Position numbers and translations under genes: made by a program. From Alnus glutinosa (lineage: Eukaryota > Streptophyta > Magnoliopsida > Fagales > Betulaceae), in assembly GCF_958979055.1 (NCBI RefSeq), contig NC_084891.1, forward strand, positions 25,257,501-25,321,500: DNA of 64,000 bases, in the 5' to 3' direction. The notes beneath the pieces are model-generated. The model ran no database searches. It was not told the origin of the DNA and was given only the letters and a program-made list of their open reading frames with translations. How positions within the stretch are numbered: the first letter of the stretch is position 1; every line of letters begins with the position of its first letter. Shown one piece after another: positions 36,305 to 49,347 of this stretch.

Positions 36305-39300
36305 TTAAAGGGCAGGGAAAAGGTTATTCAGCCGGCATGGTAGCCCATAGAATTCATCATTCCTAACATCTGAACTGTATATACTGAACTTCTCCCACCA
36401 ATTCAAGCCACTGTCTTTTCTACTGCTGTCAGTTTCACGAGAGAGCGAGCAATCCAAAATCAAAGCAACAATTGCAGCCACCGTTGTGTGGGACATGAAG
36501 ATGACAATCACTATATCATCAAACTGCATGTTATTGAACAAAAATTATGTAAAATGTTATAATGGTGGAAACATTAACACAGATGTTGAATAACACCAGT
36601 TTTGTTGTTCAAGATTCTCACCCATCCAGAGCTGGTGCGAACGAGCCCAGACCTCAAACCTCCATGATAATATTCTCTGAAGTATTGTGGCACTGAAATG
36701 CCCATGAAGAAAGAAAATCCCAATATAAATTTGGTTCTGAAACTGTTCAGGTTACAGAATTGGAGAAAACCAAGACCGGCAGAAGCTGCAGTCGACGAGA
36801 TTAACTGACGTTAAGATTCATTTTGTGTTGGCAGGGAAAAAAGCATTGAGCATGATGGCCTGATCATGGGGAAGTGAAATCTGAAATAGATATACATACA
36901 AACATAGCCGAAGAACACACAGTACAGAGCTGCTACAATTGGTAGCGGTATAGAAGCAAAAATTGCTCCAAATTTTCCTAGTGAAGGACATAAGGTTACC
37001 CACATTAGAAACGATTAAAAGAAAATACCAAATATAATGCAATAAGCATGAACTGATCAAGTTGGTAGAGATAGCATACCAAATACAGAGAAGAAAAGCA
37101 TGAACCCTGCTGATATTTGGATGACTCTTCGACTTCCAACTCTTGTCAATGCCAATAGACCAGCATTTTCCCTATAAATGAAGCAAAACATAGTAAGGAT
37201 ACATAACAAGTAACAGTTTGTGTAGGAAAGAACTTCAGAAAATGTTTGAACTTCATAAGTACACTGATGCAGAAGCGCCAGTAACAGAGCCAAACATGCC
37301 ATTGAGCAAAACTCCTATTCCCTGAAAATCAAACAAATTTCCCAAGTTATGAAGCAGTAAATCTTTGGTCTAAAATGAGGAAAAGAATCTCAGTATGTAA
37401 CGAGATGCCACATAAACACATACCAGCCAGCCAGCTCCACGGCTAATGACAGAAGGCGGCACAGGTGTGGCGCTGCCATATCTTGCTGTTGCAAAAAATG
37501 TACCAGTAGACTGCAAATAAAAGGGAAACAATGCTGAAAGTGAGAGATTTTTTTGTTTTGTCTTTCTTTTTCTCTGATTTCAGAGTGATGAAAATCTGGT
37601 AAAACTACTAGCTGCATACTAATTTCGCTCCCAGAAATAAATCAGAGAAATTGGAGGCAGAATTTTATTTATTTATTTGTGGATAAGGTGGTGACAGAAT
37701 AGCTAGCCAATAAACAAGAAATACATGAAATCGCTGTTGTTAAGAGGTGAACCTCAAAAAGTGAAACAAAAGAAGCGGACATCATTGCAAAAGCTTCTCC
37801 GGCATGAAATGTGGGGCTTCCCCATTGAAACGGATAAGGAATATATATCCTGCAGGTAATGACACAACATATATAACAATGTAGTCCAAATTCTATGCAG
37901 GAACGTGAAAAATATAGGCCAAGTTCTCTGAACAATTTATGGACTTCCCAAATAACTGGGAGAATTCACACCCTGAAGAGCTTTGAATAAGGGCATTGAA
38001 TATATATGAGAGAGAATAAGAAGAAGATAACACCACAATGTCCTGTCTCATATAACAACCATATATGTGGCATCGTTTGCACTAATTCAAATTAAGAAGA
38101 GAGAGTTCTGTGGTTTCAAGATGAAAAAGAAAGCTTAACACTTTATTAGGTGGTTTGAAAAATCTCACCATGGAGCTGCAGTGAAGAGTCCAGTACGATC
38201 TGTGCGGCAACTAATCTCAGTCTTTGCAGGTTTGTTGTTGTACACACCACTTGAAGTGAGAAGTTGTGCATATAACCATGCAATTCCAACTGAGAAAAGC
38301 ACTGCAAATCGATCCCATATTGGCCTCTCTGGTTTCAGCAATTGAGGAAGATACTGCAAAATCATAAACGGACGCCAGAATTGAAAAAAAATAAAAAAAT
38401 TACATATTACAGATAATATACATAAAGCACATCTACCACTTTTAATTATTTGGTCAATTAAGTAACTTGCCTGTGAGATGAAAACCATAACAAGTAACCC
38501 TGGAAACCCAACTTCAACACATTTTGCCAGCTACAACAGAGGAAAACAACAAAAACAGGAAAAGTTTTGCAAGTCAAACAAAGAAACCAATGCTTCTTCT
38601 CAACATTAACTTGGGGCAAAGATGAAAGGTTTAGGAATCTTTACCATGGGGAAACCGAGATGATAAAGCCCAAAACCCGTAAAAGTTACATATGGAACAA
38701 CCGAAAGAGGGCTAAGAAACCTAATCCAGCAGTTAAAGAATTCCATGATCAGGAAATAGCTAACATATTATTTGAAAGTAAACTAATTAACAAGACCTGG
38801 CTTATGAAATTATCTATCGAGCTACAAAAAAGTTCAACAAAATACAGAGACGAATTCACCATCTATTTATGTCAAGCAATAAGTGGAGTAACTCCCACGT
38901 GTAGGCGGATCGACTCATCAAGTTCCCATTGAAATAAGATTCACACAAGTAAAAGCACTTGACATTCATTGGTTATTAGGGGACATCCCAAAAACGCCCA
39001 GGTCATAATATGGCTTTCAAGTTAAGTTCCGAATTGGTTGATCCTGCCAAAGGGAGTGCCATTCAAGACACTTTCAACCATGGATAACATACCTTACAGC
39101 ATTCCTCCAAATGCCTAGAAACCCCATAAGCATCTGGAAACCTGAAGTAACAATTAGAGCACCTTGTATCCCTCTCATAGTCTCTATGAACCTCTGAAAA
39201 TCACCCATAAGGCAAAGGGATAACCAAAATTACAAATAAATAAATAGAAATACAGAATGGCCAAAGAAATGCATAGAGATATATCACCTCATGAGGATCT

Positions 39301-40458
39301 TCAAGTCCCTGATATCTGCGTGCTAGTACAATTGAAGTTGTGGGTATAACGTATGAGTATGAACCAGCAACTACAGCTGGGAGTCGGGTCCCAAATAAAG
39401 ACTGCAAGAGTGTGTTAAATCCTGAAACGAAAAGTAAGGTCTGTATCACTCTTGCCTTCTCAGCCTGTGACAATAAAACACCTCACTCAAATCCTATAAG
39501 TAGACAAATTAATCAAGAAAAAAAGAAAAAGAAAAAGAATTGTAGCCTAATCCTTACATCATCACCTCCCATTTGAGGAACAATGAGACTTGGAATCAAA
39601 GTGGTAATGCCAAGAGTCAAAACATAATGCTGGAATCCCAACACAACAGCTTCCGCTGCATTATGATAGAAATATAAGTCCTTCCTATCATCCAATTCTT
39701 TTTTACTTGAGTTACCACAAAAACAAAAATACTATGGATATTGCAGATGTATTTTTTTTATGGGTAAATCTAATTGATATGAGAATCAGTATAATGAAAT
39801 CAATAAAGGAGGAAAGTGAAAGATATGTAAAAGGGTAAACATAACATGATCATGAACAAAAATCAATGAACTTCAATATTGGGACATCGCTATAAAATCT
39901 CAGATCCAAATTCAAGAACTTAAATGAAGCAACTTGCATCCTCTCCTTTATTTGTTCCTTCGGATTTTTTGGCGAGGCTACTGTCCAGAATCTGAGCTGG
40001 GCTAGCAGACAAAAACATGATAACACAAACTTTCTGCTATAATTTCAGGATCTGATTTTCCTCCACAAAGAAAGCAGCCTCTGAAAAAACTATACTAATT
40101 TGCATATCAGTCAGGCAGTATTACATTATTCTCTCTCTTCTTTCGTTCTTCCAGAGAACGAAACACGGCCTTAAAAAGGCTCATGTAAAATTTCTGCTGG
40201 GAGTTAAAACAAACGAATGGAAGGATCAAAAGAAACGGAAATATATGATGGAAAAAAGGAAAAAGAAAAGCAGTAGATGCTTAATATAAGAAAATGATAT
40301 GAGAATGATGAGAAAGAGCACAGACGCCATGGAGGAGGACTGTTGATGCAATACTGAATGCCAGGTAGCTGCTCCTTCACTGGGTGTGGTTGCACCTCCT
40401 CTGGCTTTTTGTTGCCACCGCCATTATTGCCACCGTTGCTGCCACCAGCTTGAGCCAT
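36305..40458 (-). CDS. Nucleobase-ascorbate transporter (NAT family)
   Basis: Multi-pass plasma-membrane permease of the NAT/NCS2 family, which carries purines, uracil, xanthine or ascorbate; plant substrates are mostly unproven. Fourteen minus-strand exons join in frame to 541 residues: 40458-40326, 39655-39558, 39464-39288, 39193-39093, 38720-38645, 38530-38471, 38353-38169, 37849-37753, 37510-37424, 37321-37263, 37171-37080, 36977-36900, 36785-36622, 36523-36305. Landmarks: [20 protein letters not shown] near 25, [18 protein letters not shown] near 96, [16 protein letters not shown] near 170, the NAT signature [10 protein letters not shown] at about 359-368, and [20 protein letters not shown] further on. 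Intron 6 has a GC donor (CAG|GCAAGT at 38471/38470); all others are GT-AG. No defect was seen. The neighbouring kinase gene points toward it, so the two loci converge. Confidence 0.93.
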
Positions 40459-40479
40459 TGTCTCTTTGACAGATTGTCA

Positions 40480-41240
40480 CGTACAAAGGAAATGAGAAGC
40501 AAGCGGAAAAGGTTTATAGAGGAAGGAAAGCTGATAAAAACTGTGCCAACCACCAACGTTCTTCATTCTGATGGAGTCGACCGTTACATATATATTTGTA
40601 GATGTTATATAATTAAATCACCATTTTAATTATGATCAGAATAATAATCAGAATTAAGTAGAGTGATCATACTCATAATGGAGTGATAGATTCGATATAT
40701 TGATGCAATTGAGGCAATTCTTTTTTCTTTTTTTCATTTTTTCATTTTTCGAGAGGCAATCTTTTACATTTATCCTACTTGCACAAAACTTGATTATTTT
40801 CCCGACCACCAATCCACCTTCTAGCTAGTTGTTAGAACCGTTGCAAAAATTAATTCATTGATTTATTTCCCTTAATGACTGATCACATCATTTTGGCATA
40901 AAAATCCTTGTCTTTGCTGCTAGGTGTAAATTATCATTTCTCTCTCAAAAAAAAAAAAAAAAAAAAAGGTAAATTATCATTAATCACGATGATTCCCATA
41001 TGCTTATTTCCTTCAATCCCCGATTTGCTGCCACGATCAAACAGGTCATGTATCAAAAGGGTGCGGAGATATATGCTATTTAGCATTCTGCTTCTCACGT
41101 CACTGAAAACATAATTCTTCCACTTCCGTAGTATAATATAAATAACTAGAAATTTTAAATGTCACTTCATGTCTTTTTTTAATCACCAAAAACTGATGTG
41201 ATTTTTAAAATTATTATCGAATTAAAATTAGAAAATGTTA
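40480..41240. other. Upstream region of the NAT gene, then intergenic
   Basis: The 5' flank of the minus-strand transporter gene; a TATATATATT-like run at 40589-40599 lies about 130 bases upstream of the ATG and could be its TATA element (inference). The rest is AT-rich with an A run at 40947-40966. Confidence 0.35.
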
Positions 41241-41248
41241 GATTTATA

Positions 41249-41353
41249 ACACCAACACAACAAGTGCACAACAACCCCTCACATAAGGGTGAGTCCCACA
41301 CACTGAGGCCCACCTTCATGTGAGGGATTGTTGTGCACTTGTTGTGATGGTGT
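41249..41353. mobile_element. Short palindromic MITE-like element
   Basis: The left arm ACACCAACACAACAAGTGCA and the inverted right arm ACACCATCACAACAAGTGCA match over about 40 bases (through CCCTCACAT), leaving a small loop. About 105 bp, no coding capacity. No sure target-site duplication. Confidence 0.6.
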
Positions 41354-41463
41354 AGTGCAGGAATCAAATCCCATTAAAATTTAACAATAATTTATCACAA
41401 ATTTAATAATAATTTTTAAAATCACAAAATTTTAAGAGAACACAAGAAGAACTTCATGTCCAA

Positions 41464-41559
41464 AATGGACCAATACATTCTTTGTTGTTTGTCCGGTAAC
41501 CCCATCCCCTCAATGGACCAATACATTCTTTGTTGTTTGTCCGGTAACCCCATCCCCTC
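41464..41559. repeat. Perfect 48-bp tandem duplication
   Basis: Two head-to-tail copies of a 48-base unit that starts AATGGACCAATACATTCTTT, at 41464-41511 and 41512-41559, identical as read. A recent replication slip is likely. Confidence 0.9.
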
Positions 41560-42006
41560 AAGTATGAGGGGAATTTTTTATTTTTTTTAGGTAGTTGTAC
41601 AAAGTGACTAATATGATATATATATAAAAAAAAATAAAAATAAAAATAAAAATAAATAAATAAATAAATTATATAGAAAAGTGGAAAAAATTTGTATTGT
41701 AGTGAGTTTTTTTTTATTTAAATAATAATAAAAATTATTGATGTAATATAAAAAGTAAAAAAAAGTTAAGAATGTTTGAAGTTGGTTTTTTTTTAGAGAA
41801 GTGAAAATAAGAGAAGGGGGAGGGGAGAGGGTTGCCAAACGCGGCCTACCCTCTGAACTTTGGGTCAACATTCTTGAGAATTTCTAGAATATTCTATCAC
41901 TTAGAATTCATTAAATTCTGACAATAATTTTAAAAAATAAATGATTAGGATTTTGTCAGACCAATATTTATGGCTTTTACCACCTAAATATTTAGAGTAA
42001 TACTTA

Positions 42007-42139
42007 TTGCACAACTTTCGTACAACTTTAACAACTTTTTGTAAGATCAACTATTGGATATTTAAGACCCACAAATCTAATGGTTGATCATAAAAAAAAG
42101 TTGTTAGAATTTTACAAAAATTATACGAAAGTTGTGCAA
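42007..42139. mobile_element. Hairpin MITE-like element
   Basis: TTGCACAACTTTCGTA on the left is inverted as TACGAAAGTTGTGCAA on the right. Inner parts (AACAACTTTTTGTAAGATCAA versus its inverse) also pair, so the 133 bases form one long hairpin. It abuts the 120-bp tandem duplication to its right. Confidence 0.6.
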
Positions 42140-42140
42140 C

Positions 42141-42382
42141 AATCATTTCTCTTGCTCTAAGTAGATTGAGTGGCAGAATCAAATGGTAATGATAATATCT
42201 TTTGTTTTGTTCCATCTTTATCACATGAGCTGATACTCATCACATAAATCAAAACGTAAAAATCATTTCTCTTAATCTAAGTATGATCGAGTGGCCGAAT
42301 CAAATGGTAATGAGAATATCTTTTGTTTTGTTCCATCTTTATCACATGAGCTGATACCCATCACATAAATCAAAACATAAAA
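42141..42382. repeat. Tandem duplication of a 120-bp unit
   Basis: Two copies of a unit beginning AATCATTTCTCTT, at 42141-42260 and about 42261-42382. They differ at several positions (for example GCTCTAAGTAGATTGAG versus AATCTAAGTATGATCGAG), so the duplication is older than the one at 41464. Confidence 0.85.
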
Positions 42383-45300
42383 ATCACAAAAGATTCATCT
42401 GTTAGGTAAATTTATATCATGGTATCAAAATTTATCACTAAAAAGAAAATCAATTTTTTCAAAATAAAAACAAAAAAAACAAAATACGTCAAATCAAAAT
42501 CTTATAGATTTCCTAAATTTCCAAGGATAACTCCATTGTGACTCGTCATGAATAACTTGAGGACAAAAAAGATTACATAATCAGTTTTTTTTTTCTTCTT
42601 CTTTCTTAAGCGATTACAAAATCAGGTTGATTGCAACAAAATAATACCCGACAATAATGATGGCATATTTATTAGTTACCGGTTATTATTACATGGTATT
42701 GATTTGCAATAATTGCCTATATTAGCAAGACTTGAGAGACAAGTATTTATTTCAGAATCAAGATTTAAAATTTGTGTATTTAACCGTGTACATAATGTAA
42801 TATTATATAATTTTTTTTAAAAAAGTATCAATATTAATTTCATATATACTATTAAATGTACTAATTTTAAATATTAATCATAAAATAAATATTATCCATA
42901 TAATTGGAAATGAAAAGGGTCCTGTTCCTTGTAATAATGACCGTGGACACAGTCACACAGGCTTAAAGGAGCTCAATGGCCCATCTAGAAGAAGCCAAGA
43001 AGGGCTTACAGCTGAGGCAAGGAAAGAAATACTGCAGAAGCTATTGCATAGCAAAACTTGAGACAGAATCAAACCCCATAAGCTACTTGATGGTGATCAG
43101 AAAGCAGATTCAGAATATGAATTGAAGCAAAAGGACAGCTCTTTCCCAAAAAGTAACCAAGTGTAATGGGAATTCATAAGTGAACAGTTTACCCAGAGAT
43201 CTTCCGCCGGAGCGACAGGAAGTTTTTCACCAGAGAAAGGTAAATTCATATTGTTGTTGCACAGCACAGTGCCTCACAAACATTGATCAAAGAAATCAAA
43301 TGGCCACTGAGAAATGGAATGCCTGGATATAGGAATAGTAAGATCAGAAAATGCAAAGTAGCAACTTCCACTATACAAAATATATTTCTTTCTTCCCTTT
43401 CTCTTCCAATCTCTTGTTTCGGTGTGTATCAATATATAACTTCGCACGGTATCCAATCCCCTTTGCCAGCCACTTCTATCAAACCTGCGTTGAAGATGTC
43501 AAACTAAAGGTTTCGATTGATAATTAATCTGAATAACCAGAAGAGTATGAGGAAGTTGTAGAGATTCTGAAGTTTCTTTTCCACATTTTAATCAGCTGAT
43601 TGAAGCACACGGAGTAAGCAATGAAATAAAATATCATTCATCATCAAAGTTATTGAGTTTATGCCACACTAACCTAATTTTCCAAGGTGATATTCTTTCA
43701 CGAGAAATATAATTTCTTTTCCAGAAGGAAACCATGTAAACGGGTAGCTACAGCATAAAATTGTTTCACGTTTAACGCAGTACAAATTCAGGGGACAGTA
43801 TAATTTGTTGCTAATAATAGATCATGTTTTACATTGATCTTTGGACAACTTTTGCTTTTGCTTACTGTTGAAAATACTCACGATTCCAGACTAACAGAAA
43901 TGCTATTTCTCTTTTGTAGATAAGGATAAGGAAAAAACAAAAGGGAAACAAGGGTTCTATTTCACTTTAAGCTTTAAAAAAAAAATGCTATGTCAGTTTA
44001 AGCTCAAAATTTCTCCCTGCAGATAAGAAATGTGGCATATATACAAAGATTCTAAAGTTCTAGTAGTTTTTAAGCTTTAGTCCAAGTCCAAAGCTAACAT
44101 AGTAATTCTATAGAATATTGATATTTAACTTTTTTCCATAAGTATCAATATTAATGGCTTAAGAAGGGGTTGGAATCACTTCTAAAATCATGCCACCGTA
44201 AAAAGATGGGCTTAATCAGTGTGCAAACCAGAAAATAACACACCCTCGGATTATTTTTTTACTACCAGTAAGGTAAAAAAAATTTAACTGGGCCACCTCT
44301 CAGCCACCATAACTCTCTTTTGCAAGCCTCAGGAGAAGTAGATGGGTCTGATACAGTTACAGTCAGTGAGGGGTGATGTAGCTATCCTTCAAGCCCTATG
44401 TTAGCCACATGGTCTTTTTGCTTTTTCTCGAGTTAATTGTATGCCCCACTAATTATTTAGCTGCTGTTGGTATTACTTAAAATCCCCTCTGTATTCCACA
44501 TATGTCATAAGCTTTTACAACTTTCTATTCAATTTATTGATCACCTCTCACTCTGCTCTCTTCTTTCTATAAGGTACTTCAGGTTGACATTCTTGAAGAG
44601 AAAAGAGTATCTTGCAGAATTTAGGAGAGGCCTCAGAGAACCCAAGGGTTTTTATGGACTCTCTTAAGCTCAAATGCAGGACATCCAGGCCACCCATTCA
44701 AACACACATTGAGCTTGCAGCGCAGAAATCTCTATCCTATTGCTACTTCTAAATCTATGCAAGTACCAATTTTTGTATATATCTTCGATCCCATAGTCCA
44801 TGAATTTTATTAGTAACTTTCAACTTCTTGAAATAAGTTGTTTGTTTATGAGACCTTAATAATGTGAACTCAAAATCAAAGCAAAATTTCTTTGAAGTCA
44901 GGTATGACCAATTATGGGCAATATGTACAAACGGAATCTGTGTGCATGTCATGTGATGTTATTCACTAATACTCTAATCAAGAACTATGCTGTGTCTTTA
45001 ACACTCCCCAAAAACTATGATCTGTCTTACAACTTCTAAATTATTTCATTAAGATTTTAGTGCAAGACATAAACATTCTTTAAGCTCTGAAAATAACAAG
45101 TCAAGATCATCAATAATAATAAACTCTTATTAAAACCAATGAATATGTACTCCAATCACCAACGAAGTCTTTCCCGTACGATTAGCATGAACCACTAATA
45201 AGCCAATTGCGTTTCCTACATTTCTAAATTCTAAGCTCTCACTAAACTCAAAATTAAAGAGCTAACACGTTTCATTTTTCAAAACACTGTCTCACACTTG

Positions 45301-46930
45301 CCTCAGAACCTATGAGTCCCACTTACATGACTAACTAGTTGCTGGCCTATGACCCAAAATAACTTTATTCATTTCAGTCCCACACCTCAGAGAACTTCAT
45401 GTAACAACTCTCATGCACATCCTACAAATATAGTTGCTGAAAAACTTTTTATCAGAAACACATATAGCAGATTCATAATGTACCATTGTGAATGAATATT
45501 TCCAACTATCATCCAGTCCAGCCCCCACCTTATCCAATCAAATGGTGTAATCAAAAGACAAAAGGGAACAACACACAAAAGCCCACATATTCTACACATG
45601 TACCTCAATGAGCCTCAAATTTTCCTACAAAATTCTTTCAACTCCCAGTAAACATGCATCCTAGTGTCCTGCAATTCCCGTCGTTAATCATCCCCAAAGA
45701 TCAAATTCTATAATTCCTATAGATTTGTACCCTTCAAATCAAATGCATCATATGCAGACACATTTATGTTTAAAAACCCTACAAATTACTTCTTCACATT
45801 TTGTGCTGTTCATTTTTTTAGTCATGTTTAAAATTACATGCTTTTTAAAATATTTTGTTAAGATAATGTTGCTTGACCACTTTGATAATATATGATTAGC
45901 TACCTTGCATAATCTAGAGTACCATATAATTTGATTTAGGAACAACTACACAAACTTCAGAATATGGTGCATTTAATATGCTTTCTCAACATATAATGAA
46001 ACCACCGTCAATTTTCATCAACTTACTACCATCATAACAATCCAAACTAAAGTAATATGGTTTCCAAGATCATAATATCTCTATCGAATTAAATACATAA
46101 AGTACCAAAATTAGATCAAACAATTTTCCTCTAAGAATGCCTTGGAATGCAATAAACTTCCTAAACCTCACATTGCTTTATTTCTGGGTTAGCATATGAT
46201 TATAAACAATAGCTGCACCTTGAAGAAAGAAAGAATGTTAATGATTTATAAAAGTAAAAGCAACTCTGTCATGAAAAAAGAAACATGATTATTTAAAATA
46301 TCTGTGGCTTGAAGAAATAATGTTAATGATTTGATATCGGTAAAAGCAATTCTGTCGTTTAGAAAAAAATAAATAAACATTTCTGTTTCCAGACAATGCA
46401 ATTATCCAATAGCCTGTGCTCATGGAAAGAAACATTATCATTTATCAGCCTTTCATTTAAGACAACCACTACGTAAATGACACTCACATGATGGGTGTTT
46501 TGTTGGTGCAGCATACAAAGTTGCAGCTACATTTATATGCTTGTTGATTATCTTCTTAAACCATAACATTAAGCAATTATTTCTCCTTCTGTTCCTCAAG
46601 TTGTACTACCACTAGATAATTCAAAGAACCCCATCAGTGCCATCACCATGCTAAACACATAGTTCAAAGCATCACCTCTTCATAAATGTAAATCAAGTAT
46701 TGTTTGTGTTTCCAGGCCCCAGCGCATCATAACAACAAACAACCAAATAAACAAATATATTCTCAAATAAGTATTATGCTACTCAGATTCTAATGATTCA
46801 TAGTCAAAACAGAAAAAAGGCATTGTTGATATTTCTTCATTTTCATTTTCACGCATATTGAAAGCAAGGAAACAAGTTCTTAGTCTCACCAGACTCAGCA
46901 CCACTGCACAAAGCCGCAAAGCATTTCCAA
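42383..46930. other. Long intergenic stretch without a supported gene
   Basis: About 4.5 kb between the NAT promoter side and the 3' end of the Lys/Glu-rich gene. The segment near 42920-43510 is less AT-rich but has only short open frames. The part next to 46930 probably includes the 3' UTR of the minus-strand gene. No domain, RNA gene or clear element was seen. Confidence 0.5.
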
Positions 46931-46939
46931 CTACTCCAA

Positions 46940-48517
46940 TTACTTGGAGCTCTGAACCCCACCAGCATTATCATCAGGAAGCTCTCCTTTCCTCACCCAA
47001 ACCATTCCAACACCGGTTTGCTGCCGTACTTCCCGGTGACCACCAAATCGCCCATGACCCCTGTACTCCCTGTTACCGCGATTAACACCCGTGTTCAGCC
47101 TCGCCACTCTAACATTTACTCTTTCTATCCCACTGTTTATCGACAAATCCCCAACTCTCTGTTGAATCTCCGCCGTCCAATCCCCACTCTCTCTCCTCTG
47201 CCTGAATTCACTCCTCTTTCCCTTCGATTCACCATCCCTTTTCACCCGAGCATTCTCCTTCTCGGTGATCACGCGCGGCGCCTGTGCCATACTGTCCGTC
47301 ACCTCCTTCTTCTCCTCTTCCTCCTCCTCTTCCCGAACATTTACTCTTTCTATCCCACTGTTTATCAATAAATCCTCACTCTTTCTCGTCGGCCTGAATC
47401 CACTCCTCGTTTCCTTCGATTCACCGTCCCTTTTCACCGGAGCATTCTCCTTCTCGGTGATCAGGCGCTGCGCCTGTGCCATACCTTCCGTCACCTCCTT
47501 CTTCTCCTCTTCCTCCTCCACCCTAACATTTACTCTTTCTATCCCACTGTTTATCGATAAATCCCAAACTCTCCGTTGAATCTCCGCCGTCCGATTCCCA
47601 CTCTTTCTCCTCCGCCTGAATTCATTCGTCGTTACCTTCGATTCACCGTCCATTTTCGGCCTGAATTCACTCCTCGTTCCCTTCGATTCACCGTCCCTTT
47701 TCGCCGGAGCATTCTCCTTCTCGGTGATCACGCCCGGCGCCTGTGCCATACCGTCCGTCGCCTCCTCCTTCTCCTCTTCCCGAACATTTACTCTTTCTAT
47801 CCCACTGTTTATCAATAAATCCCCAACTCTCCGTTGAATCTCAGCCGTCCGATCCCCACTCTTTCTCTTCTGCTTGAATTCACTCCTCATTCCCTTCGAT
47901 TCACCGTCACTTATCGGCCTGAATTCACTCCTCGTTCCCTTCGATTTAAGGTTCCTTTTCGCCAGAGCATTCTCCTTCTCCGTAATCACGCGCGGCGCCA
48001 GTGCCATACCGTCCATCACCTCCTCCTTCTCCTCTTCCTCCTCCTCTTGCCTAGGTTTCATTCCCTTCTTCCTACTCCAGGACTCCTTCCTGTTTTTTAT
48101 CTTCTTTTTCTTCTTTTTCTTCTCCTCCTTCGATTCCTCGCTCTTTTGCTCCTGCTCAGCACTCACATTCACCGTATCAACAACCACCGCTACAACCTCC
48201 AATTCCTCGGGCTTCGCAGGGCTCACCTCCACCGCACGGCTATTTCGTGAACAATTTGGTTTCCGATTCCGACCCCCCGGCTCGTAATTGATGCCACTCC
48301 TTCCTTCAAGACCCCGAGGTCCAAGCTTTCGCTTCTGTTCTTCTTCCTCGAGCTTTTTCTGTAGCTGAAGCTTTCGTTTCCGTTCTTCTTCTTCTTCCTT
48401 ATCTCTCTGCTTCCGCTCTTTCTCTTTGAGCCATCGTTCCTGGAGCTGAGCGAGCGTGACGTAGTTGGAAGGCAGAGACGGATAGTTCTTCACCTTCTTC
48501 TTCTCCTTGTCCTCCAT
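46940..48517 (-). CDS. Lys/Glu-rich protein of unknown function with four internal repeats
   Basis: One uninterrupted exon of 525 residues. I choose the start at 48517 (MEDKEKKKVKNYPSLPSNY); an in-frame ATG 54 bases upstream would add a Leu/Ser-rich stretch that looks like translated CT-rich leader. The N-terminus (about 13-30, PSLPSNYVTLAQLQERWL) resembles a motif seen in uncharacterised plant proteins and is followed by a highly charged probable coiled coil (KEKERKQRDKEEEEERKRK). Residues 170-470 hold four tandem repeats of 86, 89, 64 and about 62 residues, each with ITEKENA, RDGESKGTRSEFR-like and INSGIERVNVR segments joined by EEEEEKKEV linkers. The C-terminus is Arg/Gly-rich (NRGNREYRGHGRFGGHR), then GMVWVRKGE. 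No enzyme motif was seen. Composition suggests a nuclear or RNA-associated protein (inference). The reading frame is certain; the function is unknown. Confidence 0.8.
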   Translation of the reverse strand: MEDKEKKKVKNYPSLPSNYVTLAQLQERWLKEKERKQRDKEEEEERKRKLQLQKKLEEEEQKRKLGPRGLEGRSGINYEPGGRNRKPNCSRNSRAVEVSPAKPEELEVVAVVVDTVNVSAEQEQKSEESKEEKKKKKKKIKNRKESWSRKKGMKPRQEEEEEEKEEVMDGMALAPRVITEKENALAKRNLKSKGTRSEFRPISDGESKGMRSEFKQKRKSGDRTAEIQRRVGDLLINSGIERVNVREEEKEEATDGMAQAPGVITEKENAPAKRDGESKGTRSEFRPKMDGESKVTTNEFRRRRKSGNRTAEIQRRVWDLSINSGIERVNVRVEEEEEKKEVTEGMAQAQRLITEKENAPVKRDGESKETRSGFRPTRKSEDLLINSGIERVNVREEEEEEEKKEVTDSMAQAPRVITEKENARVKRDGESKGKRSEFRQRRESGDWTAEIQQRVGDLSINSGIERVNVRVARLNTGVNRGNREYRGHGRFGGHREVRQQTGVGMVWVRKGELPDDNAGGVQSSK

Positions 48518-48739
48518 TGGAAACCCCACCACGTAGAGAAGCAGAGAAAGAGAAAGAGAAAGATCTAACAAACCAGCTTCAACAGGAGATATGGAGGATT
48601 GAAGATAAATTAACCAACACGATACTTGGAGCGCAAGGAGCTCCTGTTTACAGTTTACTTGACAAATGCTTTATTCTAACCCCTTTTACACTGGGCTGCG
48701 CCTTTGGATTGTTTTCGGTAAGAGAAAATGAGAAATGAT

Positions 48740-49316
48740 TCTTTTCTTTGTACGATGCATCTCTTTTCTACATCAATGTTTACATGAAGATATTTATGGG
48801 TTCAATAAATCTAATAATTAATTTATAAAAAAATTGTATAAATAATATATATATAAAAAAAAAAAAAAAAAATGTACATATTTAAGTATTAACATTTCTT
48901 TTTGATAATACGACAAACACCCTTTTATCCCACTACAATTTGTCATTTCTATTTACAGGTGGGTTTGACGCGCGCTCCGATTTCATACATTAAAAAAATG
49001 CAACTTTAAACCTAAACCCCCAAAATGAATTTGGAATTATGCTTTTTAAAAGTTACGATATAAAAATAAATAAATGTAAATAATTTGTATTTTTAAATTG
49101 ATACTTTTTTTTAAAAAAAATACACAATTTAAGAGCCTAAATTTCGATTTTAAATATCGAATTACGATTTTGCAAAGCATTTAACTGCGTATTTAAAAAT
49201 CATATTTTCAAACCGTACATTTTAAAATGCTAATGAAAAATTGTTGATCTACCTTAATTTTTTTTTCTTAACAAGTTTGATCCAAAGATGGATTGGTAGT
49301 GCTTGCAAGCATAATA

Positions 49317-49347
<31 letters not shown>

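Noticed and set aside
42420..42440. ATGGTATCAAAA, similar to a copia primer-binding site
   Set aside because: Only the first eight bases match the tRNA-Met primer-binding site, and no LTR end or gag start is adjacent.
47018..48287. Plus-strand frames of 80-138 codons opposite the Lys/Glu-rich gene
   Set aside because: They are antisense shadows of its repeats (Leu/Ser/Phe-rich mirror of Lys/Glu codons).
48518..48571. Upstream ATG extending the Lys/Glu-rich protein by 18 residues
   Set aside because: The extra residues (LSLSLSLLL) come from a CT-rich leader-like tract, and the second ATG begins the recognisable MEDKEKKK sequence.
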